A stretch of DNA of 64,000 nucleotides from CBDCFV01 sp965216425 (GCA_965216425.1 CBDCFV010000007.1:1448774-1512773), one strand, 5' to 3'; shown: positions 23,461 through 33,176, counted from the stretch's first letter. Numbers and translations are program-made. The notes: a model not told the origin generated them from the sequence alone.

Positions 23461-26271
23461 ATGATGGCAATTTGGAGAGCGCTCAAAACCTTGTCGCCGC
23501 TGAAAATGGTCGTATTGGCAGTAGTCGTGTTCGCCGCCGCGGCGGCCACCTATGGCGGATATATCCGGGCCAACAGCGAGACCCCGGTTGCGTTGGAAGA
23601 GAACCAGCAGTTGATACCGGTGCGGCTGGGAGACTTGGTAAACGAGGTTACTACCAGTGGGACCATCGCCTTTCCCAACCGGCAGATGCTCATATTCGGT
23701 TCCCCTGGCATCGTGGCCGAGCTTTTGGTTGAAGAGGGCGAGGCAGTATCCCAAGGCCAAGCATTGGCTAAACTCGACGCAACGGCCGTAGCATCCTTGG
23801 TGCGGGCGCTGGCCCAAGCAAAAGTGGACCACTCCAACGCTGTGGAAAACTTGGAGGAATTGCAGAAGACCGTCCCGCTTGCCGCCGCCCAAGCGCGGGA
23901 AGCCGTAGCCGACGCCGAGTTTCAATTGCAACAGGCGGTTGAAGCGCTTGCGGATGCCCATCAACCTTACACCCCTCAAGATATCGAGACCCAGCGTAAG
24001 CTCGTGGCCGACACTGATTTCGCACTGCTGAACTCCGAGCAGGACCAGGACGCCATCGCACGGCGGCACGCCGTCCTCTTGGGCCAAGCCCGCAAAGACT
24101 ACGCTGAAGCCCAATCTGCTTTACAGGAAGCCCGGCAGGCCTTGATCGACTTTGCACCGTCCTACTTCCTCAGTTTGGACGAAGCGCGGCAAGCTGTGGC
24201 CGACGCGGAGTTGGCCTTGGATGTTGCCGCCAGCGCCGTAGCCGATTTCAGCCCGGGTTATGTAAAGCAACTGCTCCAAGCACGCCAATCTGAAGCCGAC
24301 GCCGAGTTGGCTTTGCAGGAAGCCCGGGACTCGCTGAGTATTTCCGCGTCCGACCGCGCCCAACAACTCGCCCAAGCCCGGGACAACAAGGCCGATTTGG
24401 AAGTGATTCTTCAAGAGGCCAAGGACGCGCTTGAGGACTTTTCCCCAGGCCATGACAATGACTTGGCTGCGGCCCGGCAAGAGAAGGCCGACGCGGAAAT
24501 TGCCTTGGAAGATGCCCAGCAAACCTTGGAACGGTTTGATAACTCCAGGGGGAGCCGGCTCAGCAGGCTTCTTAAAGACAAGGAAGACTTGGATGCGCAA
24601 TTAGCCGAGTTGCAGGACCGTCTCGATACGTTATTGCTTTCCCAGCAAGGGGGAATGTTTGGCTTGGACACGGCTATCGACTCGGTTAAATTTGCTATCG
24701 CGGCTACTGGAGAGAGCTTGCAGGTCTTGCAAGAGTCTTTGGCTGCCCGGGACCAATTGGTGGCTGCGGAGGCGTTGGGGCAAAGCCGTCTCGAGAAGGC
24801 GAAGACCGACTTGGCCCGATTGGAAGGAGAGCAGGACTCGTTAACACGAATGCAATTGGATGCCTCATTAGCCTTGGTCCAGTCCGATCTGCGGAAAGCC
24901 TCCGAAGAGTTGACGGAGTTAGAAAAGGGCGGTGGTGTGCTTCAACGTCAACAACTGGAAGCGGCGGTCGAGTTGGCCCAGGAGTCTTATGCCACGGCCA
25001 AGGCCGATGTCCAGGAATTGGGGTCTGGCCCCAATGCCTTGGAACTCAACCAGTTGGAGGCAGCCGCGGAGTTGGCCCACGGGAAACTCCTGGAAGCTAA
25101 GCTGGTCTTGGCCGGCTTGGAGAGTCCAGCGGATCATGAGTTGGTCCAACGGTGGGCAGAGAAGGTCAAGCAGGTTGAAACGGGCCCTGCCGGTAAGGAT
25201 GATCAGGCTGCGGTGGAGGCGGCGAAACAGGTCCTCGCTGCGATTATGTCAGGCGCAGACGGCAAGCAATTGCAGCTGATCGAGTCTGACATCGCGCTGG
25301 CCCAGGTCACTCTAATAGACACTCAGCAAGAGTTGGCCAACTTGGAGATGGGGCCGGACCCCCGCCAGATTCGGGCCAAAGATGCGGAGATAGTCCGGTC
25401 GAGAGCGGCTTTGGCCCAAGCCAATGAAGACCTTGAAGAAATGCTTGCCGGTCCCGATGCCTTGGAGCTGGCATTGCTGGATGCGCAGGCCGTTTCAGCC
25501 CAAGCCGCTCTGGCCCAAGCGGAAGAGGACCTTCAAGAGTTGCTCGCTGGCCCGGACCCTGTGGAAGTGGACCTGGCCAAGGCTGACGTTACCTCCGCGG
25601 CTCAGGAAATGAGGGAAGCGGCTAAAACCCTGACGGACGCCGTACTGAGAGCGCCCACGGATGGGCTTGTGTCCTTGGTTAACATTGAAGAGGGCGACGA
25701 AGTCCAAGCCAGGGCGGCTATTCTCGAGGTCGTAGACCCATCGGTAGTGGAAGTGGACGGTATCGTTGACGAAATAGACGTGCTGTCCATCCGGCAGGGT
25801 GCGGGAGTAGAAGTCACATTGGACGCTCTACCGGGCGAGGTCATACCGGGAACGGTGGCAAGCGTCTCGCCCGGTGCAACCAACCAACAGGGCGTAGTAA
25901 CCTATGCCATAGGCATCCGGATGGAGGTGCCGCCAAGGCTGCAAGTACGGGAGGGGCTGACCGCTGTTGCATCGATAGTGCTGCGACAGGAGCGCAACGT
26001 ACTGCTCCTCCCGCAACAGGCGTTGGTGGGCACGTTTGACAGTCCCATGGTCAGGGTTCTTGCTGCGAACGGCGTGGTGGAAAACAGGCCCGTAACGCTG
26101 GGTGACTCCGACGATTTCTGGGTGTCCGTAAATCATGGGCTTCAAGAGGGTGACCAAGTAGTGATGGAGTCGACGGAAGTTGGCACCAGTCGGTTCAGTT
26201 TCGGTCAATTCCGGCGAGTGACAGGAGGAGGGGGCGGTGGACGGTCCGGTGGGGCCCGGGGCGGCAGATAG
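23461..26271 (+). CDS. MacA/HlyD-like membrane-fusion adaptor with giant coiled-coil hairpin
   Basis: A 936-residue periplasmic adaptor of a MacAB-like exporter. One N-terminal membrane segment (residues ~15-36) is followed by half a lipoyl domain (FGSPGIVAELLVEEGEAVSQGQ, ~80-105). About 620 residues of Ala/Leu/Glu/Gln-rich coiled coil follow (~110-728), then the second lipoyl half (LRAPTDGLVSLVNIEEGDEV, from 729), a beta-barrel, a membrane-proximal domain and a Gly/Arg tail. The coil is made of degenerate units of about 35-40 residues: first DFSPGY-type, later LAGPD-type. Ordinary MacA hairpins are of the order of 100-150 residues. The ATPase and permease genes follow immediately. Start ATG 23461; an adjacent ATG at 23464 is possible. 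Confidence 0.9.
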   Translation: MMAIWRALKTLSPLKMVVLAVVVFAAAAATYGGYIRANSETPVALEENQQLIPVRLGDLVNEVTTSGTIAFPNRQMLIFGSPGIVAELLVEEGEAVSQGQALAKLDATAVASLVRALAQAKVDHSNAVENLEELQKTVPLAAAQAREAVADAEFQLQQAVEALADAHQPYTPQDIETQRKLVADTDFALLNSEQDQDAIARRHAVLLGQARKDYAEAQSALQEARQALIDFAPSYFLSLDEARQAVADAELALDVAASAVADFSPGYVKQLLQARQSEADAELALQEARDSLSISASDRAQQLAQARDNKADLEVILQEAKDALEDFSPGHDNDLAAARQEKADAEIALEDAQQTLERFDNSRGSRLSRLLKDKEDLDAQLAELQDRLDTLLLSQQGGMFGLDTAIDSVKFAIAATGESLQVLQESLAARDQLVAAEALGQSRLEKAKTDLARLEGEQDSLTRMQLDASLALVQSDLRKASEELTELEKGGGVLQRQQLEAAVELAQESYATAKADVQELGSGPNALELNQLEAAAELAHGKLLEAKLVLAGLESPADHELVQRWAEKVKQVETGPAGKDDQAAVEAAKQVLAAIMSGADGKQLQLIESDIALAQVTLIDTQQELANLEMGPDPRQIRAKDAEIVRSRAALAQANEDLEEMLAGPDALELALLDAQAVSAQAALAQAEEDLQELLAGPDPVEVDLAKADVTSAAQEMREAAKTLTDAVLRAPTDGLVSLVNIEEGDEVQARAAILEVVDPSVVEVDGIVDEIDVLSIRQGAGVEVTLDALPGEVIPGTVASVSPGATNQQGVVTYAIGIRMEVPPRLQVREGLTAVASIVLRQERNVLLLPQQALVGTFDSPMVRVLAANGVVENRPVTLGDSDDFWVSVNHGLQEGDQVVMESTEVGTSRFSFGQFRRVTGGGGGGRSGGARGGR

Positions 26272-26295
26272 GGCCGTCAGGAGCGATTGGTTGCT

Positions 26296-27024
26296 ATGGT
26301 TGACATGATCGAGTTACACGACGTCACCAAGATATATCGCATGGGCAGCGTCGAAGTGCCGGCGCTGCGGGGAGTGTCCCTGTCCATCCAAAAGGGTGAG
26401 ATGGCAGCCATAATCGGCCCCTCTGGGTCGGGCAAGTCCACCCTGATGAACATCATCGGCTGCTTGGACGTGCCCACGTCCGGGTCCTACGTGCTGGAAG
26501 GCGAGGACGTGGGAAGCTTGGGAGACAGCAGGCTGGCCGGCATCCGTAACGAAAAAATCGGCTTCATCTTTCAGACCTACAACCTGCTTCCCCGGATGAC
26601 GGCTAGAGCCAACGTGGAATTGCCGTTGCTTTACGGCAATGGCCGCGACCGGAGGCGCAGAGCCGAGGAAGCCCTGTCGAGAGTAGGTTTGGGCGACAGG
26701 ACCAATCACCGCCCTCCGGAGCTTTCCGGGGGCCAGCAACAGCGGGTCGGCATCGCCAGGGCATTGGTCAAGAATCCTTCCCTGTTGCTGGCCGACGAGC
26801 CGACCGGGAATCTCGACACCAGGTCCAGCGAAGAAATTATTTCCCTCTTGCAGAGGTTGAACCGGGAAGAGGGGTTGACTGTTGTGGTGGTGACCCACGA
26901 GCCGGAAATCGCCGCCGCCACCCGGAGGGTGATTTCCACTAGGGACGGCGTTGTCGTCAGCGACGAACGAGCGGGCGAGTCCCGGCAAGGGCTGAGCTTG
27001 GACTCTCGGGCGGTACGCCCATGA
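26296..27024 (+). CDS. ABC transporter ATP-binding protein (MacB/LolD type)
   Basis: A 242-residue nucleotide-binding domain. Walker A GPSGSGKST, Q-loop FIFQTYNLLPRMT, signature LSGGQQQRVGIARAL, Walker B LLLADEPTGNLD and H-loop VVVTHEP are intact. AGGAG lies 12 nt upstream of ATG 26296; TTG 26287 is an in-frame alternative. It forms a type VII (mechanotransmission) exporter with the adaptor and the FtsX-like permease on either side, and its stop overlaps the permease start (ATGA). Confidence 0.94.
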   Translation: MVDMIELHDVTKIYRMGSVEVPALRGVSLSIQKGEMAAIIGPSGSGKSTLMNIIGCLDVPTSGSYVLEGEDVGSLGDSRLAGIRNEKIGFIFQTYNLLPRMTARANVELPLLYGNGRDRRRRAEEALSRVGLGDRTNHRPPELSGGQQQRVGIARALVKNPSLLLADEPTGNLDTRSSEEIISLLQRLNREEGLTVVVVTHEPEIAAATRRVISTRDGVVVSDERAGESRQGLSLDSRAVRP

Positions 27025-28265
27025 ACCCATCAACGGTCCTCCTCACGGCGGTCTCGTCCTTAGCCACTCATAAGCTTCGTGCCGGGTTGACGCTGCTGGG
27101 AGTCGTCATTGGTATCGCTGCCGTCATAACCCTGATGGCTATCGGCAGAGGAGTGCAGGCGACTATTACGCAGCGGATTGAGTCACTGGGCACCAATCTC
27201 TTGTTCGTGAGGCCGGGGGAGATAAGCCAACGCGGAGTATCCGGAGGCCAAGGAAGCGCCGCCTCGTTGACCATGGAAGACGCCGCCGCCCTGGCCGACC
27301 CGTTGTTTGCTCCGTCGGTGAGCGCGGTCGCCCCTGAATTGAGCACAACCGGCCAAGTGGTTGCCGGACGTTCCAACACTTCCACCCGCATCTACGGCGT
27401 TACCCCTGAATACTTCACCGTTCGCAACTTTGAGCTGTCATCCGGCAATTCCATTTCCGGCGGTCATGTCAGGAACGGCTCCCAAGTGGCGGTGCTGGGT
27501 TCCGAGGTGGCCCAAACGCTCTTCGGACTTCGAGACCCCGTGGGGCAGCACGTCCGCATTAACGGGAGGCAGTTCGACGTGATTGGTGTGTTGGAGAGTA
27601 AGGGCGGCAGTCGTTGGTTCTCTCTGGATGATCAAGTGCTGGTGCCCATCACCACGGCTTACCACCGGTTGGTGTCTCAACGCACCGCCCAAGGAGGGCT
27701 CAGCGTCCAGACCATCAACGTTCAGGTGCGGGACGTGGATGACATGGATCCGGCGATTCAGGAAGTGGCCACGGTGTTGCGCCTGCGGCACAGGATAACC
27801 GGTGATGACGACTTTTCCGTTACCAGCCAGCAGGAAACCATCGAGGCGTTGGAAGAGACCACCGGCACCTTTGTCGTCTTTCTCGCGGCCATCGCGGGCA
27901 TATCCCTGCTGGTGGGCGGAATCGGGATAATGAACATCATGCTGGTGTCCGTTACCGAGCGGACCCGGGAGATCGGTATCCGCAAGGCTATGGGGGCCAG
28001 GCACCGCGACATCATGCTCCAATTCGTTTCCGAAGCGACTCTGTTGAGCTTGGGCGGAGGCCTGGCGGGTGTGCTTCTCGGCTTCCTGCTCTCCTGGCTG
28101 TTGGATGGGCGAAATTTGCTGGGAAGGCCAACGCAGACAGCCTTCAGCACTGAAACCGCAGTGATGGCCCTGCTGGTGTCGGCAGGCATCGGCCTCTTTT
28201 TTGGCATATATCCTGCGATGAGAGCGGCCCGGTTGCATCCGATTGAAGCCTTGCGGTCCGAATAA
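27021..28265 (+). CDS. MacB/FtsX-type ABC permease
   Basis: A 414-residue permease with one N-terminal TM (LTLLGVVIGIAAVITLMAIG), a large extracytoplasmic MacB_PCD domain (~45-275) and three C-terminal TMs. The FtsX core is marked by GGIGIMNIMLVSVTERTREIGIRKAMGA. It overlaps the ATPase stop by 4 nt. Such transporters do not carry solute through the membrane but drive extracytoplasmic extrusion of peptides, toxins or lipoproteins through the adaptor. The substrate is unknown. Confidence 0.94.
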   Translation: MNPSTVLLTAVSSLATHKLRAGLTLLGVVIGIAAVITLMAIGRGVQATITQRIESLGTNLLFVRPGEISQRGVSGGQGSAASLTMEDAAALADPLFAPSVSAVAPELSTTGQVVAGRSNTSTRIYGVTPEYFTVRNFELSSGNSISGGHVRNGSQVAVLGSEVAQTLFGLRDPVGQHVRINGRQFDVIGVLESKGGSRWFSLDDQVLVPITTAYHRLVSQRTAQGGLSVQTINVQVRDVDDMDPAIQEVATVLRLRHRITGDDDFSVTSQQETIEALEETTGTFVVFLAAIAGISLLVGGIGIMNIMLVSVTERTREIGIRKAMGARHRDIMLQFVSEATLLSLGGGLAGVLLGFLLSWLLDGRNLLGRPTQTAFSTETAVMALLVSAGIGLFFGIYPAMRAARLHPIEALRSE

Positions 28266-28294
28266 TCGGAGTTGAAAAGGGCGAGGAATTTAAT

Positions 28295-28930
28295 ATGACC
28301 AAGGCTTTTATGGGGTTTCTTGTCGCGGCGTTGGTTCTGGGAGTCGCGTTGGGAGCGGCTTTCGCCGGCGGAGTTGCCTTGGGCAAGTCTCAAGGCGGTG
28401 AAACCGGCCAGCCGCAGGCATTCGGTCAGTTCCAGCCTGGGGAGGGAGCGCAGCCGGGGCGTCAATTCAACCGCCAGGGTCAGGACCAAACGGCGGCCGA
28501 AGCCAGGCCGGGAGGTCCGGGACAAATAGCTGGGCAAGGTTCATCGAACGGTCCCGCTGGCCGGCCGCAAACAGGGGAACAACGGGATGGTCAGAATGAC
28601 GGCCCAGCCTTTCAACGGGGTGATCGGCAAGGAGCAGGCGGCGGAAGGTCCGGCGCGGCTGGCGTGTTTGGCACTATCCAAAGCGTCGATGGCACACAAT
28701 TAACGGTAGAAACACGGCAGGGAGAAACGAGTGTCGCAGTCGGGCCCGACACTCGTGTGTACCGGCTGGTGGAAGCTTCAACCGACGACTTGCAACCCCA
28801 AGCCCAAGTTCGGGTCATGGGCCCCCGCTCAGACGAAGGCCTTGTTGAAGCCTCCTCCGTTGTGCTCGTACCTGAAGGAGGCCAGGACGCCCTTTCCCCC
28901 GGAGGCGACCGCCGCCGTCCCTCACCATGA
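28295..28930 (+). CDS. Membrane-anchored Gly/Gln-rich protein with DUF5666-like domain
   Basis: A 211-residue protein. A signal-anchor (residues 5-28) is followed by ~95 residues of low-complexity Gly/Gln/Arg/Pro linker, then a small beta domain (GVFGTIQSVDGTQLTVETRQ) resembling DUF5666. Its 29-nt distance from the permease suggests it is the fourth gene of the export operon. The tail (GGDRRRPSP) may run into repetitive 3' DNA. Function unknown; a surface role is inferred. Confidence 0.75.
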   Translation: MTKAFMGFLVAALVLGVALGAAFAGGVALGKSQGGETGQPQAFGQFQPGEGAQPGRQFNRQGQDQTAAEARPGGPGQIAGQGSSNGPAGRPQTGEQRDGQNDGPAFQRGDRQGAGGGRSGAAGVFGTIQSVDGTQLTVETRQGETSVAVGPDTRVYRLVEASTDDLQPQAQVRVMGPRSDEGLVEASSVVLVPEGGQDALSPGGDRRRPSP

Positions 28931-28996
28931 CCCTCTCCCCGAGGGAAAGGACCGCCCGAATGCTCTTCTCACGCAGAAGGTCAGCGTGAAGTGAAT

Positions 28997-29145
28997 TAGT
29001 ACTACAGCTTCACTAACACCGATTCGGCACTTCCGGTCTTAAATTCGGCTTAATTTCATTAGGATCGGAGACATTGGCCGTAGCCATGCGTTGCGATTTC
29101 AGGAGCGTCCGACACCCCAAGCGACCATCTGCGCCTGTAGTACTA
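28997..29145. repeat. 149-bp MITE-like element with TAGTACTACAG ends
   Basis: Left TAGTACTACAG (28997-29007) and right CTGTAGTACTA (29135-29145) are perfect inverted repeats beginning in TA, the target dinucleotide of IS630-type elements. There is no coding capacity. The right terminal TA/TAG forms the stop codon of the neighbouring minus-strand gene. Confidence 0.6.
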
Positions 29146-30057
29146 GACCGAGAGCGCTGCGGCGACGCCCTCTATTTTCCCTGGCCCTAATGTAGTCAGC
29201 TCACCGATCGCTTTGACGATGTTCGGGTGTTCCAATCCCGATACGAGGAATGTCCACCGACACGCCCGCTGCGTATTCGTCGTGATCTCCTCCCTCTCGG
29301 CAGCCGCGAACGTCCGTCCTGTCGCCTTCTCAAGAGCCTCTATGTTCAGCTCAATCTGCTGTGCCAGGAGACCGTCGATCGCCCCGCCAAGCTCCAGGAC
29401 CTCATCTATTGCTGCCTCCCGCTCTTCTAGGCTCAAGTCCTCGGCTACTTCGCTGATTAGCAGCGTGTCCAGCTTGGCGTGTTGCGCCTCTTCCAGCCAA
29501 TGGTACCTCAAGAGATCACGGAACAGCCCATCGAGGTCCGAGTCGTCGCGCACATGCTCTATGTAGTGGAGCTGGGTGAACCATTCGATAATCGCGGTCA
29601 AGACCATGACGGCCAGCTTCGACTTGCTCCTAACTACTTTCGCCACCTCTTCCCGGCCAAGGATTAAGCCGCACTCACTGCCGAAACCCTGGCCGAAGAG
29701 TTCAACCGATCTCCGAAATAGCTCCTGATGCTTGAACTCTTCCTCAGCGAACCGCAACAACGAGCGGGCCCTGACTTCATCCCCGTAGATATCATTCATG
29801 GCCTCTTCTGTGACGGTGGGGATGATAAACTCCTCAACGAACGCGAAGATGTGGCAGTAGGCGTTGCCCATAATCTGATTCATGAGAAGCTTCTCGTTGT
29901 CGTTCAAACATCCGATCTCATCTACACCGGCCAACCTACCGGGCAGAAAGCGCTTCGAAAAGTCGAAATTCCTGTCGGCCAAGACATCGTCTTCCAGCCA
30001 CGAGACCCTCTTCGAGATGTCCAGACACTCTTGGTACGTGTAATTGTGTGAAAGCAT
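29143..30057 (-). CDS. Ferritin-like diiron protein (AurF-like oxygenase candidate)
   Basis: A 304-residue four-helix-bundle protein. Candidate diiron ligands: Glu75/76 (FAFVEEF), Glu107-x2-His110 (AEEEFKHQELF) and Glu190-x2-His193 (LEEAQHAKLD). The arrangement recalls p-aminobenzoate N-oxygenase AurF and related diiron oxygenases, but the family assignment is by motif only. The start is strong: AGGAGG about 8 nt before ATG 30057. The stop codon lies in the terminal repeat of a MITE-like element, so the C-terminus may have been altered. Confidence 0.75.
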   Translation of the reverse strand: MLSHNYTYQECLDISKRVSWLEDDVLADRNFDFSKRFLPGRLAGVDEIGCLNDNEKLLMNQIMGNAYCHIFAFVEEFIIPTVTEEAMNDIYGDEVRARSLLRFAEEEFKHQELFRRSVELFGQGFGSECGLILGREEVAKVVRSKSKLAVMVLTAIIEWFTQLHYIEHVRDDSDLDGLFRDLLRYHWLEEAQHAKLDTLLISEVAEDLSLEEREAAIDEVLELGGAIDGLLAQQIELNIEALEKATGRTFAAAEREEITTNTQRACRWTFLVSGLEHPNIVKAIGELTTLGPGKIEGVAAALSV

Positions 30058-30355
30058 GGGTTTCGCCTCCTTCTATTGGGGACTTCTGCTGGGGTTCTCC
30101 ACATTTAACTGCCTGGATCCAACGCCAACCCACCATTGTCCGCGAGAGCCATAGTACTATCAGCCACGAATGCGGGCAAACTTCCTATCAAGCTCGCAAA
30201 TCCATCCGGGGAGCGGTCTGAACTGGCTAACGATTGGCACACCTGGTCGACCGAGGTCACAAGGTCACCGAAGTAGATTCCACTCCAGAGGATAACTTAA
30301 GCCACCACGGCTTCCTGGGCTTGGATGATAAGGTAAAAAGTGCTGTGCCCGATCC

Positions 30356-30515
30356 GTCATTCCCGTGCCTTCCCAGCCATTCCCACTCCGTCCCGTCATT
30401 ACCAATCCTTATTCGTCGTTCCCGTTCCTTATCGGTCATTCCCGCTCCAGATTCGGCAACCCCGCTCCTTATCGGTCATCCCCGATCCTTCCTCGTCATT
30501 CCCGCGCAGGCGGGA
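30356..30515 (+). repeat. Tandem array of eight 20-bp units ending in a REP hairpin
   Basis: Units resembling GTCATTCCCGCTCCTTATCG start at 30356, 30376, 30395, 30415, 30435, 30455, 30475 and 30495, a 20-bp period with one 19. The last unit runs into the hairpin TCATTCCCGC-GCAG-GCGGGAA. An inverted AGTTTTGAGATGGC at about 30571 matches the left end of the 38738 element. The remainder of the 30058-30578 gap shows no gene. Confidence 0.8.
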
Positions 30516-30578
30516 ATCCACATGTATTGGGCATATAACGGTGGATGTCAGTGGGACCAGTTAGTTTTGAGATGGCCC

Positions 30579-31550
30579 CTAATTAGCCACCCAAGCCAGC
30601 GAGTGAATTTCGCCGAAATCCCGGCCAATCTTGTTCCAAGTATCTCCACCACTGGAACTGTAGAACAGTTGACCGTTCACGGTGCTGGCCAGGACGTATT
30701 GAGGGTCAGACGAGTGTGTCGCCAGGTCCCACACCGACCCATTTGGCTGCACGGGCAGGGACAAAGATTCCCAGGTTGCGCCGCGGTCCCGGGACCGGTG
30801 CAGGGCGCCTGAATCCCCGAATGCGCCATTACCGTTCCCCATGTAGACCACTTGGGAGTCGTCGGGCTTGACGGCTACAGCCCGGCAATAGGGGAACGAG
30901 ACCTGCTTCCCCGCATCCATCGGTGACCATGACTCCCCGTCGTCGGTGCTGGCGAATACTTCTCTCGGCGTAATGGTCAGTATGGTCTTGGGCGGCCCTG
31001 ACGTAATCGCCAGGTTGTGGATGTCCGGGTCATTCAACGCGCCGTTTACCGCCTCCCACGTCTCGCCGCCGTCCCGGCTGCGGCGCACGCCGTCCACTTC
31101 CACTCCAGCCCACACGTTGTTGTGATTGAACGGGTCCACCAACAGCGCCGTCACCCTCGGAATCCTTACGTTGGCGCATTCGTCGGCCATCTCGACAGTC
31201 AGCTTCTTCCAAGTCCGTCCCTCGTCAGTGGAACGGAACAAGGCTGCGGGGCGCGTGCCCGCGAAAATAATTTTCGGGTCCACCGGGTCTATTGCCATGG
31301 TCCAGATGGGGATTTCGTTCATTGGCGAGTCCAGCCTCTTCCAGGTTTCTCCTCGGTTATCGCTGCGGTAGATGCCGTCCTCGACGCCCGCGTACATCAC
31401 GTTGTTGTCCTTGGGATGCACTACCAGCGACCGTACGGAGCCCTCGGAGTAAATTCCTTCCCGCACTCGTTGCCAGTTGTCTCCGCCGTCGATGCTCCGC
31501 AATACGCCCTGGCCGAGGGTGCCTACGCATATTGTGACGTTGTTCAGCAT
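30579..31550 (-). CDS. BNR/sialidase-like beta-propeller protein
   Basis: A 323-residue repeat protein with seven Asp-box motifs of the S-x-D-x-G-x-T-W type (SIDGGDNW, SDNRGETW, STDEGRTW, SRDGGETW, STDDGESW, SRDRGATW, SSSGGDTW). This implies a beta-propeller like Ycf48 or exo-sialidase-type proteins. There is no signal peptide and catalytic sialidase residues are not evident, so enzyme activity is not claimed. The start is set by GGAGG 10 nt before ATG 31550; an upstream ATG at 31601 is not supported. It is divergent from the amidase gene. Confidence 0.85.
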   Translation of the reverse strand: MLNNVTICVGTLGQGVLRSIDGGDNWQRVREGIYSEGSVRSLVVHPKDNNVMYAGVEDGIYRSDNRGETWKRLDSPMNEIPIWTMAIDPVDPKIIFAGTRPAALFRSTDEGRTWKKLTVEMADECANVRIPRVTALLVDPFNHNNVWAGVEVDGVRRSRDGGETWEAVNGALNDPDIHNLAITSGPPKTILTITPREVFASTDDGESWSPMDAGKQVSFPYCRAVAVKPDDSQVVYMGNGNGAFGDSGALHRSRDRGATWESLSLPVQPNGSVWDLATHSSDPQYVLASTVNGQLFYSSSGGDTWNKIGRDFGEIHSLAWVAN

Positions 31551-31761
31551 TTTCTCTTGCCTCCTGGCTTGATTGAGCGCTTCCGGGTGCGCCGCTGCCA
31601 CGCTTGCCCGCCATGCCGAAATAGTATGATGCTCCCAGCGGCTTGTCTACGGTCTAACGGGACAATTACAATGCCTGCATATTATGTAATCCGGCTGACA
31701 AGCCATATCTTATCGAATATCTCCGAAGTTCCCTCTCACGCAAGGAGAGGGGGGAGTCTAC

Positions 31762-33168
31762 GTGAATAAAGCAGACATACCCTTTCTGAAGGTTGCCGAG
31801 CTATCGAGGTTGATCGAGCAACGGGAAGTTTCTCCGGTTGAGGTCACCCAAGCCTACCTTGCCCGCATCGACGACTTGGACTTCAAGCTCAACGCCTACC
31901 TGACGGTCTGTCGCAACGAAGCCCTCGAGGCGGCCCGGGAGGCGGAACGCGCCATCTCCCAAGGGAACTACTTGGGTCCGATGCACGGTATTCCGGTGGC
32001 GGTGAAGGACCAGTTCTGGACCAAGGGCATACGTTCCACCGGCGGCTCTCGCATCTTGGCGAACTTCGTGTCCGATGAAGACGCTACGGTAGTGGCCAAT
32101 CTCAAGAAAGCCGGGGCTGTCCTGTTGGGGAAGACCAACCTGACCGAGTTCGCCATCACCGGGTTCAGCCACCGCTTCAGTATGCCGCGCAACCCGTGGG
32201 ACTTGAACATGTACGCCGGCGGCTCCAGCAGCGGCTCCGGGGCGGCCACAGCCGGCTTCCTCTGCGCCACCTCCTTGGGTGAGGACACCGGGGGCTCAAT
32301 AAGGTTCCCCGCTACTTGGTGCGGCTTGGTGGGTCTGCGGCCCAGTTGGGGCAGGGTCAGCCGCTATGGAGTTATGAAGGGTGTCTGGTCCATGGACACT
32401 GTAGGCCCGATATCCCGCTCCGTAGAGGACGCAGCAATCACGCTGGGAGCTATAGCGGGCCACGACGACAAGGACTCCTATTCGTGGACCAGCCCGGTGC
32501 CGGACTACCGTCAAGCTCTGGACGGCGATATAAGCGGTTTGCGGATTGGCGTGATTACCGAGATCGCCGACAGCGATTTGGTGGAGCCGGAAGTGCGGGA
32601 AGCGGTTGCCCGGGCTATCGCTACCTTGGGCGAATTGGGCGCGGTAGTCGAAGAGGTTTCCCTGCCATTGGCCGCCCACGCCGGCGTGGTATCTTCGGTC
32701 CTGTTGGGGGTTGAACCGGCGCTGAACCACCGCGACTGGGTCCGGGAGCGCATCCAGGACTACGGCCACGACAACCGCATCGCCCTGCTCACCGGCAGCA
32801 TCATCCCGGCCCACGCCTACTACAAGGCACAGAAGTTGCGAAGTTCCATACGGGACCAAGTGCGGGAAGCCCTGGACAAGTACGATGTGCTGGTGACTCC
32901 CACTTCAGGCAAGCCGGCCCAGCGGGTCGAGCAGGACCCGATCATCACCAGCAAGGAAACGGTGTCCCGCTTGCCCTACCTGTTCACTAGGGTCTTCAAC
33001 TTGGCCAGCGCACCGGCGGCATCGGTGCCTTGCGGTTTCACCTCCGGCAACCTCCCAATAGGTATGCAAATAGGAGGCCGCTCGGGGGGCGACGCCACGG
33101 TGCTGAAGGTTGCCCACGCCTATGAACAGGCGACGATATGGCACACCATGACCCCGGCCGGCCTGTAG
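31762..33168 (+). CDS. Amidase (amidase-signature family)
   Basis: A 468-residue hydrolase with the Ser-cisSer-Lys triad: Lys82 (PVAVKDQFWTKG), cis-Ser in YAGGSSSGSGAA (~155-157) and nucleophile Ser179 (DTGGSIRFPA). The GatA-type scaffold is complete, but no gatB/gatC is nearby and the neighbour is an acyl-CoA dehydrogenase, so a catabolic amidase is favoured over transamidosome GatA. The start is GTG 31762 behind GGGGGGAG. The coding end is 9 nt before the next start. Confidence 0.92.
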   Translation: MNKADIPFLKVAELSRLIEQREVSPVEVTQAYLARIDDLDFKLNAYLTVCRNEALEAAREAERAISQGNYLGPMHGIPVAVKDQFWTKGIRSTGGSRILANFVSDEDATVVANLKKAGAVLLGKTNLTEFAITGFSHRFSMPRNPWDLNMYAGGSSSGSGAATAGFLCATSLGEDTGGSIRFPATWCGLVGLRPSWGRVSRYGVMKGVWSMDTVGPISRSVEDAAITLGAIAGHDDKDSYSWTSPVPDYRQALDGDISGLRIGVITEIADSDLVEPEVREAVARAIATLGELGAVVEEVSLPLAAHAGVVSSVLLGVEPALNHRDWVRERIQDYGHDNRIALLTGSIIPAHAYYKAQKLRSSIRDQVREALDKYDVLVTPTSGKPAQRVEQDPIITSKETVSRLPYLFTRVFNLASAPAASVPCGFTSGNLPIGMQIGGRSGGDATVLKVAHAYEQATIWHTMTPAGL

Positions 33169-33176
33169 AGCGCGCC

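Noticed and set aside
30356..30515. CRISPR array
   Set aside because: Units are tandem without unique spacers, the 20-bp period is too short, and no cas gene is present.
31762..33168. gatA of the tRNA amidotransferase
   Set aside because: No gatB or gatC nearby and a catabolic neighbour; the amidase-signature fold alone does not show GatA.
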